64,000 nucleotides of DNA from Monarcha castaneiventris obscurior (GCA_026261815.1 JAMPIT010000258.1:16448501-16512500); one strand, 5' to 3'; shown: positions 49,778 through 63,120, numbered from the stretch's first letter. Numbers and translations: made by a program. Notes: generated by a model from the letters alone, not told the origin.

Positions 49778-49896
49778 TTAGGTGGCGCTGCTGCTGGAGC
49801 AGGGCGTGCTCTGCGTGCTGCCAATGCTGTGCGCTGCACTGCTGTTCTCGGAGGCTGGTGGCGATGTAGGGACCTGCTGCCTTCCCGCTGTTTCCC
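49778..49896 (-). CDS. TGFBR3: TGFBR3 (betaglycan), last coding exon
   Basis: Final coding exon of the type III TGF-beta receptor, a membrane proteoglycan co-receptor that presents TGF-beta2 and inhibin to signalling receptors. It starts after GTCCCTCAG; the split Gly codon completes the transmembrane exon in frame. It encodes the short, highly conserved cytoplasmic tail: ETAGRQQVPTSPPASENSSA, then a Ser/Thr-rich segment. TAA is at 49780-49778. The last residues are SSSSAT, whereas from memory mammals end in STA, the class I PDZ ligand that binds GIPC. The extracellular exons are at higher coordinates on the same strand. Confidence 0.96.
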
Positions 49897-52800
49897 CTGA
49901 GGGACAGGCAAGAGAAAAAGTGGGGTCAGGAGAAGGGAAACCAAAAATGTTGTCACAGAAAAAAATAATCCATTTCTGCCCAGACTTCCTCTTCTGGTGG
50001 TCTGTTTTTCCATGCAATTAATATATTGGGTAACAGACCTTAATCAGAGAATCACTGAAAATGTTACTAGACTTTGGCACCTAAGCATTGCTGTGCACAT
50101 GGGGAAAGTAACACTGCTGTTTCCTTGAGCATTTTACAAGCAGCTAATGGAAACTGCCAAGATCAACATCGTCTATCTTCTGTTGTCAGCTGTCACTCAA
50201 AATGGGTCCTATTACACAACTCAGACACTTTATAGCTTTGCTGTTTCCAGGAAAAAGGCCAGGAAATGTAGACTTTAGTTTTAATACCAGTTTATAGAGC
50301 AGAATATTTGCTAAAAGTGTAGCTCAAGAGAATATTCTTCAATCAGCTGGATACCACATATCCTGAGACACAGCCAGTTTTCTTCATGTAGAATAATAAC
50401 AGGCTATCCTGAAAGCTTGACTTGATTTACTCCTAATACAACATGCAGGAAGCTTTCCTATAGCTACCACAGTATGTGCAGCACTTACAACCTGTAGTGA
50501 GAACATTTCTTGTTAACTGTTTACTGACAATAAATTAAAACCCTTTCAGTATTTAGATTGCCAAATCAAGCATTTGGAGTCTCTTCACACCCCTTCTGCA
50601 CTTGTAGCTGGGATTCCAAGTGAAAAATCCTGCTTTCACCTCTGCACAAAAGTAATAATTATACCATTTAATGCCTAAAAGATCATAATGAGGCCACATA
50701 GGAAACCATAACTGTGGCATTTTTAAAGTTACAGTGCTCAAGTCTGTAACCTTAGCAATATTACAAAATAGTCTCTTCAAAACAGATGGCAAGACTTGAG
50801 TTTATCTAATGTGCACTGTAGCTGCCCCCTCCCTTGAGCTCATCTCCGGGATGTGACCCTGTGATCTCAGTGCAGTAACAGTCACACTGCTGCTGCCTAG
50901 GCTGCAGACCTGCCGTGGCTGCCAGTACCAGCACGGCTGCTTTCCCAGAGGAGCAAGACGGAAATGTTTTGTGGGATCATGGGCAGAGCAATTAGGAAAA
51001 CTCAAAGGCTAGTACATCTCCTGCCTCATGAGCTTATAGTGATTGCAGCTCTCCTGCTCCACATTATCCTATGTTATCCAGAACCTGATGCCATGGGTCA
51101 GATCTGTACACTCCAATTTTTCTTCCATGTTCAGGATTTGGTAGAGATCCCACTCCCCAGTGACTGCTTCAGTGACAGGCTGATGCCTGGAGGCGCAGCC
51201 TGCATCCAGAGGGTTACAGTGCAAGGACGAGCCAGCTTCCTCCCACAGGAGCTGCTCTGGCACATCCCCGTGCCCTGTGTGCTGCTGCCCAGCTGCCAGA
51301 GCTCGAGCTTCTCGGAATGCGGCTGCGGAGGAAATGCGCTATTAACGCTTTGTGTCTCAGGCAACAAAATATCCCCCTCCAGGCTGCTCAGTACTCAGAG
51401 GTCTGCTACAAACAAGGGAGGTCTGAGGATTTCTCACAGCAGAGGTTGCAAGCGCTCTGTGTAATGGAGACCAGCAGGTTTGCTGCTAGCTTGAGCCACA
51501 GCCACAGCTGAAGTGCACTTAAGGCCCCACAACACACAGCTCTTCCCTTACACCCCACTGGTTTAGGAATGGGGAGGAAAGAAGGGACAGAAGAGGACAG
51601 AAAAAACAACAACCTAAACTACTAAACCACACCGCCCAGGAGGCCAAATAAACTTTTAAAAAGAGGGTGAGGATTTTGTTTTTAAATTCAGCATTCAGTC
51701 CAGCATTTACTCTAGTGAGCAGATTTTTAGTGTGTTTTTCCCAGTGTAAGAAATAACTATGTAGCTCACCCATGAGCCGTGGATTTCTGCTCATAGGCAG
51801 CAGGTCAGACTCTACCCCCAGTCATCTGCAAATACATCAAGTTTCAGCTTTAACTTGCTTTGGAAATGGCTTTGCAACCCGCCCCAGAATAAACTGTATC
51901 AAATCAAAGTATGTGTCATCGTGCTGTAAAGGCTTTCATAAACCTTGTTTGGATGTTTCTTCCCCTCCTGCCTTGCTCCCTTCTCCTCCCGTTGTTTGTG
52001 TACATGTTTTCCTTTTGTACCACAGCATGTATTTATAAAGGCAGCGATAAGCAAGCTCCCTTTCATTAAAAGTAAACAACGGAGCACAAGCAGCAGAAGG
52101 CAGCGAGGGGAGGCTGCGGACCCCCAGCCCCGCCGCAGAAGCCACTCGCGGCAGAGGAAGCGCGGCCGCTGGGCTCCCCCGCCGGGGCCCCGGCCCCCGC
52201 CTCTGCCTGCAGCTCCGCTGTCACCCATTTTACAAACCACATGGCTGCACACAGCTTTGGTCAGCCGCAGTACATCAACGCAATCTGCAGGCACTTAAAC
52301 ATAAATTCATTTATAAGCCAAACACATGTTGGTTTTTATTTTATGGCAAAGCGAAAGCGCAGTGCCGCAGTCCCCAGCAAGCCCAATTGCTCGCTCTCCC
52401 CTCCCGGCTCCTCTGGAAAGCGTCCTAGGAGGCACCCTCCCTTCTGTTTGGGTTGGAAGACCCCTTCCTTCCACTATAATGGCCTCTGCAGTGCCTCATT
52501 TCTAGAGCACCGTCAGCAGCTCTGATACACCACAATCACTTCTTGAAGAATAACAAATTCTCAATGTTCTCAAGAAAAAAGAAAATCCAAATCACAGTGA
52601 CGTTATGAATACACAGCCTAGCAACTACATCTGGACCAGCTGATTTTTCCTGTATTTTATTTCCTCAACACCAAGCTAAACCATAGCAAAGCTTTTTTAA
52701 AAAGAGTATTCAAGAAAAGGATGTAAAGAAATGTAAACTATCACTGAAGAGGCATTCTCCATCTGTCTTTTTCACGTAAACAGCTTCATGTACCTCATGT

Positions 52801-55800
52801 TGCCGAACGAAACTGCTCGGAATGGACACATCTCATCTATTGACAGTAAACAAGCTTTAACCCATCTGAATGCGACAACATGCACTTTATTATTCACACT
52901 TAGGAAAGCTGCCAGTTGTACTCCCTGTCCAGGAAGTCTGAATGTTTGCTTTTCTATCTCCATTTGCCAAATATAATTGGTTGCTATGTCAGTTTACTTT
53001 AAATCAGATCCCATAAAAAAGGGAGAAGTGGGGGAGGAGGGACACTTTTAACTTCTCGGTTTTTGGAACACTTTATCCTCTTAACTTGCAACACTGCCTG
53101 AAGCAGGAAAGCAGGAAAGCACGCTTCCTAAGAGAAGGCAGGGACGGATGTTTTCTTTAACACACTTTACAAGGTTTAACGGTCTCATTAACTCATCAGG
53201 CTTGTGCCTGTCCCTCCTAAACATACTCAATGATCCCTACTAAGACACATATTACATTGATAGATTTTATAGGGTTAAATTATGAAGAGTTTCTGCATTC
53301 ATGCACACTGCAAAATTTTTGCTTCTTTACAAGACCCCCACATAAATGATGTTAATTGTGGCAAATGTCTGCTATTTCCCATAGTTCCTGGGTCCTCTCC
53401 AGGCAGGACCAATACCCTTCTGGTCCTTTAACTGATTAGAGAAAGGATCAAAAGTACTGAGTATTTTTGCAGACAAATCAGCTAAAATTCCTCCTCTGTT
53501 GTTCTAGTATTAGCTTTCCCTCTCTCTTCTCTTACTACCCCATGTCCTACATGGAGTAGGACATCTCTACTCCATGTTGAATTGTTTCAGAAAATCTAGA
53601 GTACTCTAAAGCACAGCTGTGATGCTTTGGCAGAAATTTTTCATGAATGAAATCAGCAAAAGCCCTACATGAAAACACAACAATCCTTGCTCAGTATCTG
53701 GAGATTAAATTCTACCTATTTTGTAGTTCCTTTCTGCTATCACTTGCTGGAGGTTTTAATGCTAATGGCCTATCAAGATGAACAAAAGAGCTCATTCTAA
53801 CACTTTTTTTTTGTCAGCAGCAGAGACACACTGATAAAAGTGTACCAGCAAATCTACTCCTGGCAAAAAGGTGGCCTTTTGCTGCATTGCACGTAGCACT
53901 ACAGCAAAAAAATTAACTTACTTCACACATCCCAAGCTGTTGTTCTCTACCAGCAGTAGCTTTTATCTGTGCTCTGAGTATCAGCAAAACAGAGTTTTAG
54001 AATGAACTCATATTTTCCAACCTTTGGTCTAAATCGTGTGTTAGAAATCCAGTACTACTTACAACAAAAGATGGTATTTCAGAAGACAATTCACCAATGC
54101 ATAAATTCTCTAATGACAAAAGACAGCCAGTCTGTAGATGAAATTTAGATTATCTTTTTGTCTTCCCCTCCTCAAGTTAATAGAAGTCTGCAGCAAGCTA
54201 TAAACTGTTTCCACTGCAGCTGGATTATCTTGTCTGCCACAGCAGTTGTCCTCTAAGAGACTGTGCCTGCCAGAGCCTTTGCTGCACTCTGCAAGTTATG
54301 CTTTGTAGATACAAGATACTGTGCACTAAGAAAAATTATATGCACAGGAACATAGTTTCATTTTCACAATCCTTTGAAAATCAGAACCAGAAAACTTCCT
54401 AGATAATTTTTATCATTTCTGTGATTCTCTAATCTGATGAGTTACAGTGTCCCCTTTCTTTCTTATATTCATTTATTACTTTTTGTCTGGCCTTTTTCTC
54501 CACTTATTTTCATCTCTCAAACACAAAGCCAGAGCACCTGCCCTCTCCACTTGTATATGGTCACCATGACTTTTATACTTTGCTAATATAATTCTTTTTA
54601 TGGGATTGGTCCAAGTTCTACTTGCTCAAGGATTTACCATGTTGGCTTCCCAGTGTTCCTTGAGTACTGACACACAACATGTGCCTGTAGATGGTTCTGT
54701 ATGTGAATACAGATTGAACTTTCACAAATGCAAGACTAAAGGTATTAATTTAACAATTAGTTAATTTTTTTTTTTTGTTAATAAAGGTTACCAATATGGG
54801 AATTATTTTCTAAACTTCCATTTACTCGCTCAAATAGCACTTACTTTTCTTCCACAATGTTTCAGTTCTTATATGAGAGAGAATGATACAATTTATACAT
54901 ATTATCACAGCCTTTAAATTTTCCATGTTTGCTTCAATTCTAAACAAGTTTCATACACAGCTGATGCACTGAGAAGTATTAAACTGCTTATATAAAATCG
55001 TTGCACTGCCAACTGGAAAGAACGCCATAGTTTTTATTTCTAAATTAACATAAGCTCCTAGGTCATAATATTTACAGAAGCTCTGACCCAACAGGGCCGG
55101 ATTCTCACTCCTAAATAGCTTCCATGATGTTTTAGATGCCAAAAATAACCCCTCTGCAGTGGGCTACAGGCGAATTTCAATGCTCCAGAGCTGCATAGGT
55201 TTGGAGTAATTGACTTCACATTTTTCCCACCTCCCAAAGATCTTGGTAGGGTCTTGTGAGGTCAGAAGTGGAAGTAGTTGGGAGCCCAGCATGCTCTAAG
55301 GATCCTGAGATACCCCATAATCCACAAGCAGCCAGGGTCACATGCTGGAAATCAAGGTTCCATCAGTGTCCAGTCCTTGTCTGTGGCATACAGCAGAAAG
55401 CTCCCCAAATACCCTCTTCTGTCAATACAATGTTCCATTTTTGCTAATTTAGTTTAGCATGGGAAAAAATTCTAAGGAGATACTGGAAAATTATCTGTGC
55501 ATAAAGGCTGCACCAATTCAGACACATTCCTAACTATTTAGTTGCACACAATTAAGATTATATGTGACTTCTAGCAACTGAAAATAGCAATTGAAGAATG
55601 GAGTAATAAATAATTGTGGCAAAAACTCTATGTAATCAAGGCCCAAAAGACTTTTCAAGTCTAGTTATATTCAGAATATGTCTGTTTAGATAAAGCATTC
55701 TCTTAACCATTTGGCCCACTTCTTGTACACATCAGCCTAATGTGCTAACTGAAAAAAAAAAAACTTACAAAGTAGTATGGGAACCAAAGGGCATCCATTA

Positions 55801-56150
55801 ACTGAAATATTAACTGAATTTGAAATACAGAGATGCTACTAATGATAATACACAAGCCAGGAATACTCAGTTTTACTCATGTCCCAGGTGAGTTTTCAAG
55901 ACTTGCATTTAAGATCATTTCAGCAAATTTTAAACCATAACATGTAACACCTCCCTTTAGGGAAGGGCGGCTATCGCTCAGCTGATACGCAATAGAGGCT
56001 CGTGGGAGGAGCTGCTGGAAAACTCCGAGTAAGAAGAGAGAGCGAGGAAATCAAGAGGCCCAGGATGAGCAGTGCTGGCTCCCTCACCCTTCCGTGCCCC
56101 CTGCGGTGGTTCAGGGACTCAGCACACCCCCTGCCGAGGCCCGTCCGTAC
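49897..56150 (-). other. TGFBR3: TGFBR3 last intron
   Basis: About 6.3 kb between the transmembrane and tail exons, with a GC-rich island at 52080-52215. Overlapping frames at 50.9-52.3 kb on both strands are GC-driven. A 10-bp inverted repeat (ACATGGAGTA/TACTCCATGT) lies near 53.55 kb. No gene recognised. Confidence 0.7.
52080..52215. promoter_or_regulatory. Short CpG-rich island in TGFBR3 intron
   Basis: A compact run of GC-rich sequence with many CpG (CCGCCGCAG, GCGGCCGC, CCGCCGGGGCC) in AT-rich intronic DNA. Could be a CpG-island enhancer or internal promoter; no exon of either strand is recognised in it. Confidence 0.35.
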
Positions 56151-56258
56151 CTGTGCGCGAGTAGATGAACCAGAGCGCTCCGGTCAGCAGGGCTCCGATC
56201 ACGAACGCCGCGAAGGCGATGCCCACCACCGTCAGCGTGTCCAGCCCGTACAGCACGG
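56151..56258 (-). CDS. TGFBR3: TGFBR3, transmembrane exon
   Basis: A 108-bp exon (phase 1 in, phase 1 out) between GTGCAG and ACAG|GTACGG. It encodes VLYGLDTLTVVGIAFAAFVI and then GALLTGALWFIYSRTG, the single membrane-spanning helix of betaglycan and its first cytoplasmic residues. This is one of the most conserved parts of the protein and identifies the gene. Confidence 0.97.
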
Positions 56259-58271
56259 CTGCACAGGGAAACAACACAAGCACTTCTCATTGCAGGGGCA
56301 CAAAGCATTTCATAAAAATTCACCCTTCATCTTTCATGCAAGAGATTTTTAAAATTGCACAGTTAACTAAGAACCATTTTGAGGAACAGACTGGCAGATT
56401 TGCGTCAAAGAAATAGAAGTGATGCTTTCAAAGTGGCTTCAGTCCAACCAACTGTTCCACATCACAAAGTAAAACTCCAGCCCAGCACACCCAAATCGGG
56501 AAAATGTTGCAAAAATTAAGCATTTTCAGTTGGCTGTTAATAACTTGCTTTTAATTAAATATCTTTAAAGTGTGTTTTTAAAAGGCTGAGATTTTTTGGA
56601 AAAATGCTTTTCATTTAAATGGCCTAACATTCAAGCAAACTTTCCCCTAAATCTCCTCTAGTTCAGTCTGAAATCTAGGTGGAGAACGGAACTGCTGTTA
56701 AGAGGAAAGAGATGCCAGCAAAAAGTCAGCGAAAACATAAATAGAAACAATTGTTTTTCACATTTGGCAATGCTTTCAATAACTGAAATTAACTCCAGAA
56801 CACAAAAATAGAAGCACACACACACGTACATCACTTTCTAGGGGAGAGGCCCTTTTGTAGGACCATTTCAAGGGTAACAACATCTGGTTCCTGGATGTAT
56901 TGGCCCCCAGTGCTAATCATCCAAACAGAAAAAAATTTTGCCTCTGTGTTTTTCTTTTTGGAAATTAGAAATACTTTTAATTTTGGTAATTAAAAATAAT
57001 AATCACTATGCAATCATTTGGGGGAATTTCTTCTTAAAAAACTGATTTCTAGTTTTAGTATTTTTAATGTCTCCCAGTGCAGAAAATCACTTAGGCCAGT
57101 GAATAACATTTTACTGACTATGCTGGCCAGGAAATGAGCTGACTGGATCTTAGTAGTATCCTTCAGTGGAATTTTCAGTTCTCAGAACACAACCAACACC
57201 CTCCCTTTGCACATCCTGCATCCAGCACGTGTCCCTAAGGACATCCCCCATCCTCATTTGACACAAGTCTTCTCCAGCAGCTCCTGTTGGCAAGGGCCTT
57301 CAGGACCCATTTCTGGGTGCCTGTGACCTAGTTTGCACATACAACACCTGACAGATATTGTCTTAGAAGGTTTTTCTTTCATTTTTTCTATGTGACCGTT
57401 TCTAGTTCCTTTGGCTACTTCTAATAATTTCAAATGCAAACACAAAAGACTAAACTCAACTGGTTTTTTTCCACCAGGCACCAGTCAGTGTCCTCTTCTC
57501 TTAGGAGGAAACACACTGGAGAGGAGAAAGTTGCATGGAGAAGCAGCAGAAGCATAATTTATCACTACCTTTGCTGCTTTGAACAAATTTAGTCTTGACA
57601 GGGACAGGAGCAGAGGAAAAACCTTCTTTGCACTTCCTCTTTAAACCTCCCTTTTCTCCATTCATTCTTGCTTTTGGCTGCACATCATCTGCACCTTCCT
57701 GTTTATTATTTTCTTCTAGTGCTGCTTCTCTCCTTTTCGGGGTCATTAATCAACCCTGATTAATTCACTACGCCAAGACAACATTAAAACCAGAGAAATT
57801 AATCCATATCAAGGCAGTGATCTCATCTAAGCAAGGCCCATAAGTGCTGGTGCTGGAGTAGCTGGGGCTGTGACCAGCTGTAGTGCAGGACAGGAGTGAA
57901 GCTGAAATAGGACATGGGTAGGGCACAGAGGCTCTGAGGGATGGCACTGCTGCTCTAGAACTGGTGTAGGAAGCAGAGGTCTCAGCAGAGAAGGGGGAGC
58001 TAACACACACACACACACATCAGCACATGAACTTGCTGAGGCTGAGACTCTCAGTGGTGTTTGAGCAAACTTGATTGTCACATATGCAAAAGGTCACAGT
58101 CCTCCTCTGAACACTGATGGGAACCTCTCAACAATACAGTCAGAATTCTGTTCTGGCTCTGAATTAAACATGCACACACTCAGAAAGCTTGAAGATCATT
58201 TTCTTAAGTTGTCTAACGCTTTCTAGACAAACATTTAAAGCTTAAAAGAGATTGTTTTAAGAGTTACTTAC
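56259..58271 (-). other. TGFBR3: TGFBR3 intron
   Basis: About 2.0 kb. Minus-strand frames at 57254-57481 and 57501-57746 are Lys/Glu-rich and are discussed as a finding. A (CA)n tract lies at 58003-58019. Confidence 0.7.
58003..58019. repeat. (CA)n microsatellite
   Basis: Perfect CA run of about eight units. Confidence 0.9.
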
Positions 58272-58307
58272 GTGGCTGTCTCACATTTGGCTTTGGAAGA
58301 GAAGGAT
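58272..58307 (-). CDS. TGFBR3: TGFBR3, 36-bp juxtamembrane exon
   Basis: A very short exon with strong borders: acceptor TTTTTAAATTAG and donor CCAC|GTAAGT. Phase 1 in, phase 1 out, so it can be skipped without changing frame. It completes a split Asp codon and reads PSLPKPNVRQP, joining to the transmembrane exon as ...RQPPVLYGLDTL. This is the extracellular linker just outside the membrane, close to where the ectodomain is shed in known betaglycan. Confidence 0.85.
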
Positions 58308-61300
58308 CTAATTTAAAAAGAAAATGCACAAAACATTAATCAGATAGAGTTCCACATGCAGCCTACAAACTATGCAGGTTCTGATCTGACAGAAAGACTT
58401 TAACTGCAATTTTTACAAACCATGAATTTCAGGAAAACCAGCCCAAATTCAGTGATCTCACTCATCCCAGAAAAATTCTATTCCTATATTAATTATTCCT
58501 CAAGGGACTCTATCTAAGAGTATAGTTCATGCATTGTATATTTTGCTGGCAAATACATTGCAACCCCTATGTGGAGCTCTTACAGATCACAGACTGTGAA
58601 GGAACAAAGATTGTTTTAAGGTGATTACATTCATCTGATCACTTGCTGATCATAAATATGAGATACCAGCACATTAAATCACTTACACACAAACACTCAC
58701 TAAAGATTGGTGAGTTTTATGGCACAATACATAGTGCTTTGTCCAAATTGCATGAATATGTGTTGATTCATTCATTTTCCTGAGTCCTACTTTCTATTCT
58801 GTCTTGGAAGTTGTGTGGGTTTTTTGGTTTGGGTTTTTTTTTATTATTATACATAAGAAATAAAAGATCACAGGTATTGTTCAAAGATCAAAGCTATTAT
58901 TCTAGTCAGGAATATCGAATATCATCATCCTAGTGATGAAGATATCACCCTGTAACAGAAAGAGACAAGTAAACAAATGTTTAAAAATTGAAGAATTTCC
59001 CCTCTTTTTCTTAACTGGTCTTTCTTATCTTTCTCCAAGAATGCTGCCTCAAGCAGAAGAGCCAGAGATTCTGGCTGCAGATTCAGGGAGCTGCTTGGTT
59101 AGCTGCAGTTTGATTCTGGATTGCCCAGCAGCTCAGGGATTTAATTTATATTCTGGCATATCTGAGTGCATTCAGTGCATCAGATGTAAAAGGATTTGGT
59201 AAGACAGTGTTTCAGTACTTGTTTTTCTATCTTTAGCAACTGGAAAAATACAGTTTAATTAATTTCAATGCAAACATAACAGCTCAAAAATAATGAAAAG
59301 AAATATATTTATTTATTTAATGTGTTCTTAAACAAGACTATGCTTCTAAACTTCTAAAACCCAAATGGCAGCACCAAACTCCCAGCAATATCCTGTAGAC
59401 CATTAGGCTCTGAGTCACATGTGCCTACAAAATCCAAAAAAGCAATTTACTCTTAAACTGTGTTATTATGTCTTGTTCTAACACATGAGTATCTCTTGCA
59501 CATCACTTTGGCAAAAGAAATAGGTGGAACAGTAGTAGGAAACAGGTGAGAACAGAGGGGCGTGGGGGGGTACCTGCACAAATAATCTGGAAAGTTATCA
59601 AGTGCACGTAACAGCAACAGCATAACTGAATGTAAGGGCTGGACTGAAACCAAGGAGTACTGAAAACCACAAACATGGGTATGGGCACTATCAGATTGTC
59701 CAAACACTCCACTAGCATATCTCAAGTGCCAAGAAAATGCCTTCTGAGCTGAGGGGAAAATGAATTTTCCATGCTATTTCTATCACTGGCCTCTCTACAG
59801 AGAATATGAAATCAGCTAATGATAAGCTGTGTAGCTCATTATCAATTCTCTTCAGTCATCAGTTCCTACATGTACATTATCGTGATTTGCTCAGAGCAAT
59901 TCAGAAGTGAAAATCCTTGAGGTCTATGAAAAACATCTAATTTAAAAACAAGTGCTGCCAGCCTTTAGAATTATCATTTTCTATACCTCTGTAGGATAGA
60001 GACACTTGTTAGTTGCCCATCTGACCTTCTTTCTATGACCCGTCTCTTTTTGCTGTAGTACTAATAATCTAAAGTTTCTGCACTTAGCAGAAATCTGAAC
60101 AACACTGGTAGATTATTTCAACAGAACAACATGTATTTCCTAGCACATAAATGGCCATCCACTGCCTTTCATGGGAGTGGGGGAGAGCATGGGGAAATGC
60201 AGGAATGCAAAGGGAATGTCTGTGACATGGAGCTGGTTTTTAAACATTTCCATTGGGATCTACTGCAAATCCTCATTTAGAGATAGCACTGTGATTTCTA
60301 ATACTGTCAATGGCAGTTATAAGCTTGTCTGAAGAAAAAAAACCACCTTTGCAGTGACCAGTTTGTTCTGACTTTTGAAATGTCAAGCACATGACTTTCA
60401 TATGTGGCTTGATGAGCAGATCTGAGGGCAGTATCTCACGCAGTGGGGTTTTCAATACTGAAAGCTGGTTCTGTTCACATCAAAGAGAATTAAGAACACT
60501 ACCTCTGAGAGGTGAATTCTCCTGTTCAGTAATGTGATATAATTTCTTCTCCAAATCTTAGGTTCACATATTGGCCAACAATGGCCTTTGGCTTTAAGAA
60601 AGGGGTTTTGATTCACTGCAGAACAACTGCATACCAACAAAGCTATGTTGTTAATGTGCCACTTTGTATTATGTCTGAAAGCTGGGATATGCTGGGGCGA
60701 TTTCCACCAAGCGACCCACAATTAGACTGAATCACTCACAATGCAACAAAATACTCTATCACACTGTTGTCTTGTAACTAATCTTTATAAATTTAGCTTG
60801 TCTTTGCACACTGAGACCTTGTGCCTCTGACAAAGACAACATTCTGAGTGGAGCCCAAGATGCGAGCTGCGCACAATGCTCCACACATCATAAGGACAAA
60901 AGAGCTGAAGTACGAGTCTGTTTATTGAAAGCTGAATTCCAGTTGCAGGATTTATTCATTCCCAATAGAAAACCTACTGAAATAATATGAGAGCTGAGCA
61001 AAATAAAAGTCCAGAATCAGGTCCAAAGCACAGTTTTAGTTATAACAGTGACAGATCAAATACTTGACTTTAATTCATAGTGGATTTGATCTGTATTAAC
61101 AGATTTGTTAAAAACCCTCCAAACGAAATATGAGCTGACTTGCAGAGTTAGACAGAAACAGTTGTTGCCTATGTCCCCTAGCAATGCTGTATGGTACTTT
61201 AAATTGTTCAAAGACTAAACAGCATGCACTGTAAAACAGAGGTTAAAGGACTCCTGATGCCCATCCTTTTGATGCTCCCTGAAAAGCATTCCAGAGGTCA

Positions 61301-62206
61301 AACAGCCTTTGGAAGATTGTAAGATTTTGGTGTGTATGTGAAGCCACTGAAGCCTCCTATGAAACCACAATGCAAATACAAAAAGAAAAGATAAATGCAC
61401 ATATTTTCTTCTAGGATTGCATCAAAACATGACTGATGCTGTTGTCAGAGTGACCTGCTAAGAAAAACTTTCAAATTAAATGAAACTGTGAGAACAGTTC
61501 TTACTTCCCATCACAGGACACATTCTTAAACTAGAATAAGGTCTCATCATGCTGTTTGGCATTCTCATAATGCATTTCAGCCTCTCCAACTCCTTCAACC
61601 AGTTACTAACCACACTCCTTTTTTTTAAATGAAAAAAAAGACTGGTTAGGATTGTTTCATAATCAAACAAGTCCCACCAAAGTGGAGCCCCTTTGTGCAT
61701 ACTATCCTTTGCTCTTTGTAGTTTAAGGATCTACTGAGTCTCCAGTGGCCACCTCTTTGCTTTACAAACTTATCAGGTTTTAACACCCTCAGTACTTTGC
61801 AATTCCATTGTTATTATTCCTAAATTTATATTTACAAGCAAATAAATAAAGGATACAGCAGGGAGCAGGACACTGCCTTCGATCTCTGGGCAACAAGAAA
61901 TTGCTCCAAGTGCTACTGCTACATTCATACTTCCAAAACCCATGTTATTTTGTACTAGACTATTCCTTTCTCAATGCTTGGCAAAACCACAAGTCCAGAG
62001 AACAATAGAGGAGGTTAAAAAATGGCAATGGATTGCCCTGATGACTGCTGCCAGGAAATACCCAAAAAAGTAACATCTTACAAACACAGCATCACCACAA
62101 GATTATACAATGTCACATACTTGTAGCACTCCCTCATTTCAGTGGCTGTATGTTACACAATATTTTATATACAGCATTATTAAACAGGTCAAGCTCATTT
62201 TCATAC
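58308..62206 (-). other. TGFBR3: TGFBR3 intron
   Basis: About 3.9 kb of AT-rich DNA. Small open frames at 59.4-59.7 kb (minus) are not recognised. No repeat of known family noticed. Confidence 0.7.
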
Positions 62207-62327
62207 CTTCTTGTTTTCCTTCGTGTGTTATTACAACAAGGGGCTTGGTGAAGGTTTTCTTGTTGTGCATCATGGCCAGGATCATATCCACATTGAGAGA
62301 GGTGCAAGCTTCATCAGAAGGAATGCA
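62207..62327 (-). CDS. TGFBR3: TGFBR3, end of ZP domain and linker exon
   Basis: A 121-bp exon, phase 0 in and phase 1 out, between TTGCACTCCAG and GAAG|GTATGA. It encodes CIPSDEACTSLNVDMILAMM, followed by HNKKTFTKPLVVITHEGKQE. The Cys residues and the TFTKPL motif match the end of the betaglycan ZP-C region and the segment leading to the membrane. Confidence 0.93.
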
Positions 62328-62820
62328 CTGGAGTGCAAAGAACAGAGTGTGAGGTCAGAGTCACCCATCTGCCAGGACAGCTGTGCAAGTTGCACAGTTG
62401 CCTCAGAACCAGTTGCATGATTTACCCTGCATGATTTACCAAAGAATGAGAACCTCCAAACAACCTTCTCTTTCGTAGCAATTAGATTACAATATTATCC
62501 AATATAGTGCATGTTTTTGGAAATTAAAGCTAACATTGTTTGTGCTTTGGATATTAATAGAAAAGATAAACTTGAACCACTTGTGCAATGAAAAGCAATT
62601 TCTATTTGTAGCCACCTAATGAAATTTAAACAGAAACTGTAAATTATGTAGTCAAAATGCATAGTATAGTAATTCTTATCTATTAAAATCCTGAGCCTAG
62701 AGATATCATGTTTATTACATCAATTCCACAGAAAACCATTTATTACCTTCAGAGTTCAGATAAAAAATACATAGTTTTCATCTAAATCAGAAGTTTTAAT
62801 AAATCTAGTAGATTACTGAC
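62328..62820 (-). other. TGFBR3: TGFBR3 intron
   Basis: About 0.5 kb AT-rich intron; nothing else seen. Confidence 0.75.
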
Positions 62821-63120
62821 CTTTGGCAGTCCTTGAGTATCTTTGTCTTTATTTGTACACAAAGTCAACTCGCAGTGAAGAAAGAGCAGTGAGATGTTGA
62901 ACATTGGTTTGAACACAAAGCTAAATCTTTTTCTGTCCTTCTGTGCATGTAGTATTGGAAAATTCACTTTCTCAATACTGTAGAATTTAACAGATTCATC
63001 TTTAGGACAAATGTTTTCTATAATGGTATAGTCAGACATTCTATCTGGATTTGAAAACGGGGAAACAAAGCATGTTTGAATAGCAAAGCCCAAGGATCTG
63101 TCAGCTTTAGTCACAGACAC
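62821..63120 (-). CDS. TGFBR3: TGFBR3, ZP-domain exon
   Basis: A 300-bp exon, phase 0 at both ends, between CTTTCTTTAATGCAG and CCAAAG|GTCAGT. It encodes the C-terminal half of the zona pellucida domain: VSVTKADRSLGFAIQTCFVS, then DYTIIENICPKDESVKFYS, then FSFVFKPMFNISLLFLHCEL. In the family this half binds inhibin and TGF-beta. The conserved cysteines are present, and NIS gives an N-glycosylation sequon. The ATG seen just upstream is intronic; exon start is set by the acceptor. Confidence 0.96.

Noticed and set aside
53537..53575. Short inverted repeat ACATGGAGTA/TACTCCATGT
   Set aside because: A 10-bp arm in AT-rich intronic DNA is near chance expectation and has no other supporting signal.
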